Of a stretch of 64,000 bases of DNA, positions 17,134-25,821 are shown one piece after another. The stretch comes from DSNY01 sp037442465. Lineage in GTDB: Bacteria; Pseudomonadota; Gammaproteobacteria; Burkholderiales; Burkholderiaceae_F. The first letter of the stretch is position 1. Each line of letters starts with the position of its first letter. A model generated the notes under the pieces. It was not told where the DNA came from, did not search any database, and saw only the letters and a list, made by a program, of their open reading frames with translations. A program made the position numbers and the translations under genes. Where the stretch lies: assembly GCA_037442465.1 (NCBI GenBank), contig JBBIQI010000001.1:1-64000 (forward strand). Reading direction: 5' to 3'.

Positions 17134-18072
17134 GTGGCTGCCTATATCGTCCGACGAGTCTGGCAGATGGTCCCGACGCTGGCAGGCGTGATCCTGCTGG
17201 TGTTCTTCCTTTTCAAGTATTTCGGCGGCGACCCGGCCGAGATCCTGGGCGGGCTGCTGGCCACGCCCGAGCAGATCGAGTCGATCCGCGAACAGTTGGG
17301 TCTGAACCGGCCCGTCTGGCAGCAGCTCGCGATCTTCGTCAAGCAGATCGTCACGTTCGACTGGGGGCGCAGCTGGGCGACCAGCGAGGCGGTCTCGAAC
17401 ATCTTCGTCACGCGGCTGCCGGCCACGCTGACGGTGATGGTGCCGATCCTGATCCTCGAAGTCGTGCTGGCGATTCCGCTCGCGCTCGGCGTCGCCTACG
17501 TGCGCGGCACGCTCACCGACCGCGCGATCATGATCCTGACCACGGTCGCGCTGTCGATCTCGTTTCTCGTCTACATCATCGTCGGCCAGTGGCTGTTCGG
17601 TTTCTACCTCGGGTGGTTTCCGGTGCAGGGCTGGACCGACAGCTTCTGGAAGAACCTGACGACCTACGCGCCGCTGCCGATCATCCTGGCGGTGCTCGTG
17701 AGCCTCGCGCCGCAGACGCGGCTTTATCGCAGCTTCTTCCTCGACGAGATCGGGCAGGACTACGTGCGCACCGCGCGCGCCAAGGGGCTCAGCGAGAACG
17801 CGATCATGCTCAAACACGTGCTGCGCAACGCGATGATCCCAATCTTGACCAACGTCGCGGTGCAGCTTCCCGGCGTGTTCATCGGCTCGTTCCTGATCGA
17901 GATCTTCTTCTCGATTCCCGGGCTGGGGCGCGAGGTGTATCTGGCGGTCAACCGCAGCGACTACCCGGTGATCCAGGCCGTCACCGTGTACCTGGCGTTC
18001 CTGACGATGGTGATCAATCTGCTCGCCGACCTGCTGTACAAGGTCGTCGATCCGCGCGTGGTGCTGAAATGA
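17134..18072 (+). CDS. ABC transporter permease, DppB/OppB family
   Basis: A 312-residue inner-membrane permease with about six transmembrane helices. The EAA-type coupling loop DYVRTARAKGLSENAI and the FIGSFLIEIFFSIPGLG segment are typical of DppB/OppB/YejB. GTG 17134 (VAAYIVRRVWQMVPTL) gives the standard N terminus; AAGG lies 7 bases upstream. The ATGs upstream at 16951 and 17032 would add non-family sequence. It forms the transport channel with the next gene (ATGA overlap) and is energised by the fused ATPase. Confidence 0.9.
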   Translation: MAAYIVRRVWQMVPTLAGVILLVFFLFKYFGGDPAEILGGLLATPEQIESIREQLGLNRPVWQQLAIFVKQIVTFDWGRSWATSEAVSNIFVTRLPATLTVMVPILILEVVLAIPLALGVAYVRGTLTDRAIMILTTVALSISFLVYIIVGQWLFGFYLGWFPVQGWTDSFWKNLTTYAPLPIILAVLVSLAPQTRLYRSFFLDEIGQDYVRTARAKGLSENAIMLKHVLRNAMIPILTNVAVQLPGVFIGSFLIEIFFSIPGLGREVYLAVNRSDYPVIQAVTVYLAFLTMVINLLADLLYKVVDPRVVLK

Positions 18073-19109
18073 GCGCGGCTGCCGCACCGTACGTCGAGAC
18101 CACACCGAGCCGTTCGGCGGGCGTCTGGCTCGCCGCCTGGAAGCGGCTGGCGCGCGACCGCGTCGGCATGGCTTCGCTGGCGATCGTCGCCGCCTTCATC
18201 GTGCTGATCCTGTTTGCCGCGGCAGGTCTGGTGGCGCGCGACTGGCAGCGCGAGGTCGGCGTGCCGTACGCGCCGCCGACTGTCATGGGGCCGGCCCCGG
18301 CCGAGGTGGCGCCGATCATCGAGGCGCCGAAAGGGCCGCCGGTGGATCTGTCCGACGTCGATCCGCTCGCACCCCGCTACAAGGAATGGGCAGAACGCGC
18401 GGCGAAGTTCCAGTCGGTCGAAGTCGTCAAGGCCGATACGCTGCCTTTCGGCGGCGACCGGCTCGGCCGCGACGTGCTCGCCAAGGCGGTCAAGGGCGCG
18501 GAGATCTCGATCTTCGTCGGGCTGGCGGCCGCGCTGCTCGCGACCTTCATCGGCACGCTGCTCGGCGCGCTCGGCGGCTATTTCGGCGGCCGCATCGGCG
18601 ACTTCCTCGAATGGGTCTACAACGTCTTCACGTCGATCCCGTCGATCCTGCTGATCTTCGCGTTCGCGGCGGTGTTCGGCCGCGGCATCGACACGGTGAT
18701 CCTGATCCTGGGGCTGGCGGGCTGGACCGGCATCTACCGGCTGGTGCGCGCCGAGTACATCAAGCACCGCAACCGCGAGTACGTGCGCGCGGCCGAGGCG
18801 ATCGGCGCGAGCCATCTGTCGCGGATGTTCGTTCATATCCTGCCGAACGTCAGCCACGTGATCCTCGTGCAACTGTCGCTGCACGTGGTCTACTTCATCA
18901 AGGCCGAGGTGATCCTGTCCTTCCTCGGGCTCGGCGTGCCGGTCGATCAGGTGTCGTGGGGCACGATGCTCGCCGAGGCCAACGTCGAGCTGGTGCTCGG
19001 CAAGTGGTGGCAGCTCGCGGCCGCCACCGCGTTCATGGCGACCTTCGTCACCGCGTTCTCGCTGCTGACCGACGCGCTGCGCGATGCGCTTGATCCGAAG
19101 CTGAGGTAA
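18069..19109 (+). CDS. ABC transporter permease, DppC/OppC family
   Basis: The 346-residue second permease. A first transmembrane helix at about residues 36-58 is followed by a large periplasmic loop (about 60-135). The remaining helices contain the coupling loop REYVRAAEAIGASHLSRM and LSFLGLGVPVDQVSWGTML, hallmarks of the DppC/OppC/YejE class. The start overlaps the previous stop (ATGA). The long periplasmic insertion is unlike the short loop in DppC and more like YejE, as is the fused ATPase that follows. Confidence 0.9.
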   Translation: MSAAAAPYVETTPSRSAGVWLAAWKRLARDRVGMASLAIVAAFIVLILFAAAGLVARDWQREVGVPYAPPTVMGPAPAEVAPIIEAPKGPPVDLSDVDPLAPRYKEWAERAAKFQSVEVVKADTLPFGGDRLGRDVLAKAVKGAEISIFVGLAAALLATFIGTLLGALGGYFGGRIGDFLEWVYNVFTSIPSILLIFAFAAVFGRGIDTVILILGLAGWTGIYRLVRAEYIKHRNREYVRAAEAIGASHLSRMFVHILPNVSHVILVQLSLHVVYFIKAEVILSFLGLGVPVDQVSWGTMLAEANVELVLGKWWQLAAATAFMATFVTAFSLLTDALRDALDPKLR

Positions 19110-19112
19110 GGC

Positions 19113-20828
19113 ATGACGAACCTCGTTTCGGTGCGCGACCTCACGGTGTCGTTCCGGCTGGGCAAATCCCACGTCGTCGAGGCAGTGCGCGCAGTGAGCT
19201 TCGACGTGCCGGAAAACGGCACCGTCGCGCTGGTCGGCGAGTCGGGCAGCGGCAAGAGCGTGTCGGCGATGTCGATCATGCGGCTGCTGCCTGACAACGC
19301 GATCGTGGGCGGCGCGAGTCGCGTCGAGTTCGGCGGGCGCAACCTGCTGGCCGAACCGATCGAGACGTTGCGCGCGATCCGCGGCAAGGACATCGGCGTC
19401 GTCTTCCAGGAGCCGATGACCTCGCTGAATCCCGTCTTCACGGTCGGCGACCAGATCGCCGAAGTGCTGCGGCTGCATCTGGGCCTCACGCCAAGGCAGG
19501 CGGCCGACCGCGTCGTCGAGCTGCTGACCGAGGTGGGCATCCCCGAGCCCAGGGCGCGCGTCGACAGCTACCCGCACGAGCTGTCGGGCGGCCAGCAGCA
19601 GCGCGTGATGATCGCGATGGCGATCGCCTGCCAGCCGAAGCTGCTGATCGCCGACGAGCCGACCACCGCGCTCGATGTGACCGTGCAGCGGCAGATCCTC
19701 GAGCTGATCGCCAGGTTGCAGAGCGTGCACCGGATGAGCGTGCTGTTCATCAGCCACGATCTGGGGTTGGTCGGCGAAATAGCCGACGAGGTGGTGGTGA
19801 TGCGCGAAGGCGTCGTACGCGAGCGCGGGCCGGTCGCGCAGATCTTCACCGCACCACAGGACGCCTACACCAAGGCGCTGCTGGCGTGCCGGCCGCGGCT
19901 CGACGCTCGCCCGAGGCGGCTGCCGGTGATCGACGACTTCATGCAGTCGGCCGACAGCGCGTCGATCGTGCTCGGTCGCGCCGATGCGCAGCAGCGCGTC
20001 GCGCGCGCCGTGCAGGACAGGCCGCTGATCGAAGCGCGCGGGCTGCGCAAGGAGTACCGGCTGAAGACGGGGTTGTTCGCGCGCAAGACGATCGAGGCGG
20101 TGAAGGACGCGTCGTTTTCGGTGGCGCGCGGGCGCACGCTGGGCGTGGTCGGCGAGTCGGGCTCGGGCAAGACCACGGTCGGCATGCTGCTGATGCGGCT
20201 CGTCGACGCCACCGCCGGCGAAGTGCTGTGGGAAGGCAAGGATCTGCTGAAGCTGTCGGAGCGCGAGATGATGGCCTACCGGCGGCGCATCCAGATCATC
20301 TTCCAGAATCCCTACGCAAGCCTGAATCCGCGCTTCACGATCGGGCAGATTCTGACCGAGCCGATGAAAATCCACCGCATCGGCAGCGGCGACGACGAGC
20401 GCTTCGAGCGCGCGCTGCGACTGATCAAGCGCGTGGGGCTGCCGGCCGACAGCGTCCATAAGTACCCGCACGAATTCTCCGGCGGGCAGCGCCAGCGCAT
20501 CGCCATCGCGCGCGTGCTGACGATGCAGCCCGAGGTCATCATCTGCGACGAGTCGGTTTCTGCGCTGGACGTCTCGGTGCAGGCCACCGTGCTGAACCTG
20601 CTGGTCGATCTGCAGGAGGAATTCGGCATTTCGTATGTGTTCATCAGCCACGATCTGGCCGTCGTCAAGTACATGGCCGACGACATCATCGTGATGAACC
20701 AGGGCGCGATCGTCGAGCGCGGTTCGAGCGAGGCGATCTACGAGAATCCGCAGCACGAGTACACGAAGCGGCTGCTGGCCGCGATCCCGCGCGGCTATAC
20801 GCCGCAGCGGGCCGCACGCGCGGCCTGA
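19113..20828 (+). CDS. Fused double ATPase of peptide ABC transporter (YejF/DppDF type)
   Basis: A 571-residue protein with two complete ABC ATPase domains. The first has Walker A GESGSGKS at 42-49 and signature LSGGQQQR; the second has Walker A GESGSGKT at 347-354 and signature FSGGQRQR. Oligopeptide-transporter C-terminal motifs follow each domain. It couples ATP hydrolysis to the two permeases upstream, only 3 bases away. The arrangement permease-permease-fused ATPase resembles YejBEF, though the binding proteins are encoded divergently and in triplicate. Confidence 0.92.
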   Translation: MTNLVSVRDLTVSFRLGKSHVVEAVRAVSFDVPENGTVALVGESGSGKSVSAMSIMRLLPDNAIVGGASRVEFGGRNLLAEPIETLRAIRGKDIGVVFQEPMTSLNPVFTVGDQIAEVLRLHLGLTPRQAADRVVELLTEVGIPEPRARVDSYPHELSGGQQQRVMIAMAIACQPKLLIADEPTTALDVTVQRQILELIARLQSVHRMSVLFISHDLGLVGEIADEVVVMREGVVRERGPVAQIFTAPQDAYTKALLACRPRLDARPRRLPVIDDFMQSADSASIVLGRADAQQRVARAVQDRPLIEARGLRKEYRLKTGLFARKTIEAVKDASFSVARGRTLGVVGESGSGKTTVGMLLMRLVDATAGEVLWEGKDLLKLSEREMMAYRRRIQIIFQNPYASLNPRFTIGQILTEPMKIHRIGSGDDERFERALRLIKRVGLPADSVHKYPHEFSGGQRQRIAIARVLTMQPEVIICDESVSALDVSVQATVLNLLVDLQEEFGISYVFISHDLAVVKYMADDIIVMNQGAIVERGSSEAIYENPQHEYTKRLLAAIPRGYTPQRAARAA

Positions 20829-20846
20829 CGGCGGCCTGATCGCGGC

Positions 20847-22475
20847 TCAAGCGAGCGCAGGCGCCGAGCTGCCGGTAAGTTCCGCGGCCAGCGCACTGGC
20901 CATGCGGGCGACGATACCGTAAATGGACAGCTGCGGATTGGCGCCGAGCGAGGTCGGGAAGATCGAGCCGTCGTGCACCGACAGGTTCTCGATCTGGAAG
21001 TGACGGCCGAACCCGTCGACCACGCCCGCGCGTTCGCTCGCGGCCATGCCGCAGCCCCCCATCACGTGCGCGCTGACCACGCGCGTGGCGAGCGGCTTCA
21101 GCGGCAGTCGTTCGATCGCTTCCTTGGCTTCGGCGAAGCGCGTGTAGCCGCCGGCCAGCTCGTGTACGGGGTGGACACTCCTTGCGCCGGCCGCGAACTG
21201 GATTTCGGCCATCGCGACGAAGGCGCGGCGCACGCCGTCCCAGACCGGCTCGTTCAGCGGGTAGTCGAGGAGCGCGCGGCCGTCGGCTGCGAGCACCACT
21301 TCGCCGCCGCGGCTGTCCGGGTGGAAGCCGTCGCGCAGCAGCGCGATCAGCGCATGGGCGTGGGCGAACCGGTGCATCAACGCGGCGTGCGGCGGTCCGA
21401 AGCCGTGCAGCGTCGTGGCGAACAGCACGGGGTGCAGCGGCGGTGCCTCGAGCTTGAAACCGAGCGGGCCGTCGATCGGGTCGACTTCGAGGAAGCGATC
21501 CGAATACACGGTCTGCGGCGCACCGGCGAAACCGTCGACGCGCTGCTCGAACAGCGCCGACGAGATCACCGTCGGGTGCAGGAAGGTGCGACGCCCGAGC
21601 AGCCGGTACGGATCCGGCGCAGCCGACCGCAGCAGCAGGCCCGGTGTGTTGATCGCGCCGCCGGCGGCGACGAAATGGCGCGCGCGCACTTCCACCGTGA
21701 CACCGCTTGCGGTCAATCCATCGGGGCGCAGCGCCGCGCAGACGAGCCGCTCGATCCGGGCGCCGTCGAATTCGAACCGCAGCGCGCGCAGCCGCGTATA
21801 CAACCGTGCGCCGCGGTCGAGCGCGGCGGGAATCGTCGTCACCAGCATCGACTGCTTGGCGTCGAGCGGGCAGCCTACGCCGCAGTAGCCCAGGTTCGCG
21901 CAGCCGGCGACGTTGCGGCGGATCACGGCCGTCGGTATGCCGAGGGCGGCCGCGCCGCGCGCCAGCAGGCTGTTGTTTTCGTTCGGCGCAACCGTCCACG
22001 GGCGGATGGCCAAGCGCGTCTCGGCCTGCGCGAACCAGGGTGCGAGTGCCTCTTCGGTGAAGTCGGCGAGCCCGTAGCGGCTGCGCCAGAACGCCAGCGT
22101 CGCCGGCGGCGTGCGAAAGCTCGAGGTCCAGTTGACCGTGGTCGAGCCGCCCACAGCGCGCCCTTGCAGGATGGTGATCGCCTTGTCCTTGGTCTTGCGC
22201 GCGGCCGAATCCCAGTACAGGTGCGGATAGGCGTCGGCCTCGCGCATGCGAAAGTCGCGCGAGCTGGCGAGCGGCCCTTCCTCGATCAGCACGACCGCAA
22301 GTCCCGCCTTGGCGAGCAGTTCGGCACTGATGCCGCCGCCCGCGCCGGTGCCGACGATGGCCACGTCGCAGTCGATGCGCTGCGGCTCGCGCAGCGAGGA
22401 CGCGTCGACGACCTTCCAGCCGCGAGCCAGCCCCGCGGCGACCGGATCGGCGCGCGTGACGGACGGCGCAGTCAT
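20847..22475 (-). CDS. GMC oxidoreductase with possible Fe-S cysteine motif
   Basis: A 542-residue FAD enzyme. The dinucleotide-binding motif VGTGAGGG is at residues 41-48, and the C-terminal active-site segment SAHVMGGCGM is present. Cys192, Cys198 and Cys202 are spaced C-x5-C-x3-C, the spacing of the [3Fe-4S] ligands in the Burkholderia FAD glucose dehydrogenase catalytic subunit. Long-chain alcohol oxidases have a related cysteine patch. It has no signal peptide of its own and overlaps (ATGA) the Tat-signal small protein, so piggyback export is likely. No cytochrome c subunit is adjacent. The substrate is unknown; a sugar, alcohol or sterol is possible. Confidence 0.82.
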   Translation of the reverse strand: MTAPSVTRADPVAAGLARGWKVVDASSLREPQRIDCDVAIVGTGAGGGISAELLAKAGLAVVLIEEGPLASSRDFRMREADAYPHLYWDSAARKTKDKAITILQGRAVGGSTTVNWTSSFRTPPATLAFWRSRYGLADFTEEALAPWFAQAETRLAIRPWTVAPNENNSLLARGAAALGIPTAVIRRNVAGCANLGYCGVGCPLDAKQSMLVTTIPAALDRGARLYTRLRALRFEFDGARIERLVCAALRPDGLTASGVTVEVRARHFVAAGGAINTPGLLLRSAAPDPYRLLGRRTFLHPTVISSALFEQRVDGFAGAPQTVYSDRFLEVDPIDGPLGFKLEAPPLHPVLFATTLHGFGPPHAALMHRFAHAHALIALLRDGFHPDSRGGEVVLAADGRALLDYPLNEPVWDGVRRAFVAMAEIQFAAGARSVHPVHELAGGYTRFAEAKEAIERLPLKPLATRVVSAHVMGGCGMAASERAGVVDGFGRHFQIENLSVHDGSIFPTSLGANPQLSIYGIVARMASALAAELTGSSAPALA

Positions 22476-22966
22476 AGCTTTGGCGGCCCGGGATAGCCGA
22501 TCGCGGGCCATGTCGACTCGTCGGCGTACCACGGTCCGAGCACGACGTCGTGCAGCGCTTGGTAGCCGGCCTGCAACAGGTCGAACGGATGCGTGCGCCA
22601 GCGCTGCAGGAAGCGCGTCGCCTGTTCGACGCCGGCGGTTTCCCAGTCGTCGACGCCGGCCAGCCAGCGGCCGGGGGTCGATGCGAGCAGTGCGAACAGT
22701 TCGCCCAGTTCGAGCCGCGTCGGCGGCGGCAGGCGCGCGATCGCGGCGAGCGTTCGCTCGAGCGTGGCTTCGCGCGCCTGTGCGGTGCGGTCGACCGGCA
22801 GCGCGCCGGCGAGCAGCGCCGGGATCACCGCGCGCAGCACCAGACGCGCTTCTTCGCTGGTCGATGCGTCGCGCGCTGCGGGCTTGAGCCACAGCGCCGC
22901 GCCGCCTGCGGCGGCCAGTACGGCGCCGCCGATCAGACCCGCCTTCAAAAACGTCCGTCGACGCAT
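22472..22966 (-). CDS. Tat-targeted small subunit partner of GMC dehydrogenase
   Basis: The 164-residue protein begins with a twin-arginine signal (RRRTFLKAGLIGGAVLAAAG), followed by a helical domain and a C terminus ending near WYADESTWPAIGYPG. It resembles the gamma (chaperone/escort) subunit of FAD-dependent glucose dehydrogenase and gluconate dehydrogenase subunit 3 in size, signal type and position before the GMC gene. The expected role is folding and Tat export of the GMC subunit. ATG 22966 is preferred, with GAAGG 5 bases upstream; GTG 22978 is the alternative. Confidence 0.75.
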   Translation of the reverse strand: MRRRTFLKAGLIGGAVLAAAGGAALWLKPAARDASTSEEARLVLRAVIPALLAGALPVDRTAQAREATLERTLAAIARLPPPTRLELGELFALLASTPGRWLAGVDDWETAGVEQATRFLQRWRTHPFDLLQAGYQALHDVVLGPWYADESTWPAIGYPGPPKL

Positions 22967-23035
22967 TGCGGCCTTCACGTATCCTTCGCCCGCATTCTAG
23001 GGATCGCCGATAGAACACCGCTTCTAAACGGGCTG

Positions 23036-23719
23036 ATGGCGCGCGAATTAGAGGGCTCCGCCAAGCAGCGGTTGAGCGACGCCTTGCAGCGGGTCATCGC
23101 GCTGCGCAGGCGACTCGAAGGCGATCCCGTGCTCGCGCAACGCTGGCGTGCGGTCAAGTCATGGCAGTCGCAGCGGCTGCAGCACACGTATCCGGACCTG
23201 CTTGCATCGCCGCGCTACGGGCCTGCCTGCCGCTTTTTCCTCGACGAGCTGTACGCGGCGAAGGACTTCAGCCAGCGCGACAACGAGGCGCTGCGCGTCG
23301 TCCCGAAGCTGGCGCGCATGCTGCCCGACCGCGCCATCGAGACGATGGCGCTCGCCGTCGAGCTCGATGAGCTGTCGGAAACGCTCGACGCGCGCGTGGC
23401 GAGGCTGATCAACCTGCCGATCGACGAAGCCGGCTACGTCCGGGCCTATCGCGCCGCCGGCACTTACGAAGAGCGGGCGCGCCAGATCGAGATGATCGAC
23501 CGCATCGGCCGCTCGCTCGAGCGGCTGGCGCGCATACCTTTCCTGTCCGGCATGCTGCATATGATGCGGGCGCCGGCAGAAGCGGCCGGGCTCGGGCACC
23601 TGCACCACTTTCTCGCCTCGGGTTTCGACAGCTTCAAGGCGATGGGCGAGGCCGGCGAATTCCTGGCGACGATCCGCGCACGCGAAACCGCGTTGATGCG
23701 CAAGTGGTTCGGCGACTGA
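23036..23719 (+). CDS. Conserved protein of unknown function
   Basis: A 227-residue, mostly helical cytoplasmic protein. It contains the distinctive segment FFLDELYAAKDFSQRD (about residues 61-76) and a C-terminal block GFDSFKAMGEAGEFLATI. I recognise the pattern as conserved among proteobacteria but can name no function. No signal peptide, membrane helix or cofactor motif is seen. ATG 23036 was chosen because upstream sequence is the antisense of the GMC small-subunit gene. It stands alone on the plus strand between minus-strand operons. Confidence 0.7.
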   Translation: MARELEGSAKQRLSDALQRVIALRRRLEGDPVLAQRWRAVKSWQSQRLQHTYPDLLASPRYGPACRFFLDELYAAKDFSQRDNEALRVVPKLARMLPDRAIETMALAVELDELSETLDARVARLINLPIDEAGYVRAYRAAGTYEERARQIEMIDRIGRSLERLARIPFLSGMLHMMRAPAEAAGLGHLHHFLASGFDSFKAMGEAGEFLATIRARETALMRKWFGD

Positions 23720-23726
23720 CCGCCGC

Positions 23727-24224
23727 CTACTCGCGCAGCACGCGCGTGCCGAGCCAGCGATCGTGCAGCAGTTGTCCGTCGCGGCCGACCGCTCCGACCG
23801 CGAGCATCGCGAGGAAGCCGAGCGCGAAGGCGACGACGTCCCAGAGCGCATGCGTCTGGAACAGGGCCACGTAGGCGATGCCGGGCGCGAAAAGATGCCA
23901 GGCGAGCAGGTAGCGCAGCACGGCCACGCGCCAGCCGATCGGTGCGCCGCCCGGTCCGACCACGCGCAGCCGCCACGTTTTCATCGCGAGCGTCTGTCCG
24001 CTGCGGCTCCAGCACCAGACGAAATAGGCGCCGACCGCCACGAACAAGATCGCCTGCAGCGTCCAGCGCTGGTGGTCCGCCAGTGGGTAGGTCCACCGCG
24101 CCAGCGCCAGCACGAAGTAGCCGACGATGAACACCACGCCGAACAGCAGCACCGCCTCGTAGGTCATCGCGGCCAGTCGCAACAGCGGTCCGGGCGAGCG
24201 CGGCGGGGTCGGGTCAGTGGACAT
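23727..24224 (-). CDS. RDD family membrane protein
   Basis: The 165-residue protein has about three to four transmembrane segments (roughly 23-42, 50-72, 105-145) and the RDD-family central motif QTLAMKTWRLRVVGPGG, ending in HDRWLGTRVL. RDD proteins are inner-membrane proteins of poorly known function, some linked to ion exchange. It is last in the block sigma factor, DUF3619, DUF3106, RDD, an arrangement seen next to ilv genes in Burkholderiales. About 125 bases separate it from the DUF3106 gene. Confidence 0.85.
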   Translation of the reverse strand: MSTDPTPPRSPGPLLRLAAMTYEAVLLFGVVFIVGYFVLALARWTYPLADHQRWTLQAILFVAVGAYFVWCWSRSGQTLAMKTWRLRVVGPGGAPIGWRVAVLRYLLAWHLFAPGIAYVALFQTHALWDVVAFALGFLAMLAVGAVGRDGQLLHDRWLGTRVLRE

Positions 24225-24349
24225 CGGGTGGCGGGCCAGGATGCGGGGTCGACCGCGGCAGGCTTCGCGCTCGGGTGGCGACTCGATACGGCAACGGCGG
24301 TCGCGCCGGCGTCCCCGCCGCCGGCGTCGCGGGGGCCGGGCGCGGGTAG

Positions 24350-24829
24350 CTACCTGTTCTGCGAGGCCTTCGGCTGCCGGTCGGGCGCGGGTTTCTTCTG
24401 TGCCTGTTCGTTTAACGCCTTTTTCTTGTCGGGGGGAAGGGCCTTGTACTGCTCGACCAGCGCTTCGCGCCGTTCGGCGGGCAGTTCGTACGCGCGCTGG
24501 AAGTTCTCGCGCGTCGTCCGGCGCTGCTCCGGCGTGAGCTTGATGAACTCGGCCATGCGCGCGTGCATCCGTTGCTTGCCTTCAGGGGAGAGCTGGTGGT
24601 ACTTCGGCGCGACTTCGAGCCACTTGCGCTTGCGGTCACGCTCGAGCTTGTTCCACTCGGGTGCGAGCGGGGCGAGCGCCTCGCGCTGAGCGGGCGTCAG
24701 TTCGTTCCAGGTCGGGCCTGACGCGGCCGCCGCCGGTGGCTTGCGCGCCGCGGACGGCTGCTGGGCGACCGTCGGCGCCGCGACAACCGCCGCGGCCAAC
24801 ATGGCGAGAACAACGAGCGCGCGCATCAT
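24350..24829 (-). CDS. DUF3106 family periplasmic protein
   Basis: A 159-residue protein with a Sec-type signal peptide (first 22 residues, ending TVAQQ). A low-complexity linker is followed by a charged helical domain with repeated LTPAQREAL, LSPEGKQRM and LTPEQRRTTREN units characteristic of DUF3106. The C terminus is a Lys/Gln/Pro-rich tail. Exported location is likely and function is unknown. It lies 12 bases downstream of the DUF3619 gene and may be cotranscribed with the sigma factor, perhaps as part of an envelope-stress unit; that role is inference. Confidence 0.82.
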   Translation of the reverse strand: MMRALVVLAMLAAAVVAAPTVAQQPSAARKPPAAAASGPTWNELTPAQREALAPLAPEWNKLERDRKRKWLEVAPKYHQLSPEGKQRMHARMAEFIKLTPEQRRTTRENFQRAYELPAERREALVEQYKALPPDKKKALNEQAQKKPAPDRQPKASQNR

Positions 24830-24841
24830 CGGACCGCGCGC

Positions 24842-25261
24842 TTACAGCTGTTGCCGCTCGTTTCTCAGCAGGACGGTGAAGCCCTGGTCCGCATACGCCT
24901 CCAGCGGCGTCTCGTCCAGCAGCACCGCGAAGTCGAGGTCGGCCAGCTCCGCGATCACCAGCCCCCGCTGCCACTGATAGATACCGACGAACCCGATCAC
25001 GAGCGCCAGCAGCGGAGCCACCAGGCCCATCCGGTACAGCCAGACCCGGAAGCCGCCGGACCGCTCGCCGTCGGCGGGAGCGGCGCCGGCGACGGCCACC
25101 TGCAGCGCTGGTACCCAAACGGCGGCTTCCTGCGCTCGCTTCTGATGCTGGAGTGCAGTTTTGCGCGCCTGTTCGAGGCGATAGAGGGTCTTGTAGTCGA
25201 GCCGCTCGGTCCCTTCGTTCAGGGCCTGGCGGACGCGATATCCGAATTCGACTTCATTCAT
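24842..25261 (-). CDS. DUF3619 family membrane protein, possible anti-sigma partner
   Basis: The 139-residue protein has a soluble N-terminal region (EFGYRVRQALNEGTERLD), one transmembrane helix at about residues 79-97 and a short periplasmic end containing LDEMPLEAY-like sequence (LLDETPLEAYAD). It matches DUF3619. ATG 25261 overlaps the sigma factor stop (ATGA), so it is translationally coupled. Its single-pass topology and position directly after a sigma factor are those of an anti-sigma factor, but no known anti-sigma domain is recognisable, so this is a hypothesis. Confidence 0.78.
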   Translation of the reverse strand: MNEVEFGYRVRQALNEGTERLDYKTLYRLEQARKTALQHQKRAQEAAVWVPALQVAVAGAAPADGERSGGFRVWLYRMGLVAPLLALVIGFVGIYQWQRGLVIAELADLDFAVLLDETPLEAYADQGFTVLLRNERQQL

Positions 25262-25821
25262 AGCGTGATTCCCCGTGCCCGCAATGCGCGCGCCAGGGCG
25301 TGCGTGGCGCGCGAACAATGGGTCTTGACACTGCCTTCCGAGCATCCCATCGCCGCCGCCGTTTCGGCAACGTCAAGTTCTTCCCAGTAACGTAACAGGA
25401 AAGCCTCGCGTTGACGCGCCGGAAGGCGGGCGATCTCTTCCTCAATTGCAGCGATGACCTGGGCTCTCTCGACCTTATCGGCAGCGTTTTCGGCTTGTTC
25501 AGTGCCCTCCAGCGCCTCCAGGGTATCCAGCGGATCCGAATCCTCGTCGTCCCCGGAGCCGAGAGCGGAAAACAGGGTCACCCAGGTAGAGCGGACCTTC
25601 TGGCGGCGAAAGAAGTCGTGGATCGCGTTCTGCAGGATGCGGGTAAACAGCAACGGCAGTTCAGCCGCCGGGCGGTCGCCATAGTGCTCCGCCAGCTTGA
25701 TCATCGCGTCCTGCACGATGTCGAGAGCGTTTTCCTCGTTGCGCACGGCAAACTGCGCCTGCTTGAAGGCACGCCGCTCGACGCCTGCCAGGAAATCCGA
25801 GAGTTCTTCGCGAGTCGCCAT
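25258..25821 (-). CDS. ECF-type RNA polymerase sigma factor
   Basis: The 187-residue protein has sigma region 2 (NEENALDIVQDAMIKLAEHY, residues about 28-47, then LFTRILQNAIHDFFRRQ) and region 4 (LPARQREAFLLRYWEELDVAETA, then CSEGSVKTHCSRA). A charged linker of about 45 residues separates them. It directs RNA polymerase to a regulon not identifiable here. ATG 25821 is used; a TTG lies one codon upstream. The coupled DUF3619 gene may encode its antagonist. Confidence 0.88.
   Translation of the reverse strand: MATREELSDFLAGVERRAFKQAQFAVRNEENALDIVQDAMIKLAEHYGDRPAAELPLLFTRILQNAIHDFFRRQKVRSTWVTLFSALGSGDDEDSDPLDTLEALEGTEQAENAADKVERAQVIAAIEEEIARLPARQREAFLLRYWEELDVAETAAAMGCSEGSVKTHCSRATHALARALRARGITL

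Noticed and set aside
16903..18105. N-terminal extension of binding protein 3 through the permease gene
   Set aside because: The signal peptide at 16902 and a ribosome site mark the true start; the extension is antisense to the permease.
17961..20756. Long antisense open frame opposite the permease and ATPase genes
   Set aside because: It mirrors conserved transporter genes and has the compositional look of antisense translation.
17134..20828. Naming the transporter yejBEF
   Set aside because: The fused ATPase and long loop fit, but the three divergent binding proteins differ from a single yejA arrangement and the substrate is unknown, so gene symbols were withheld.
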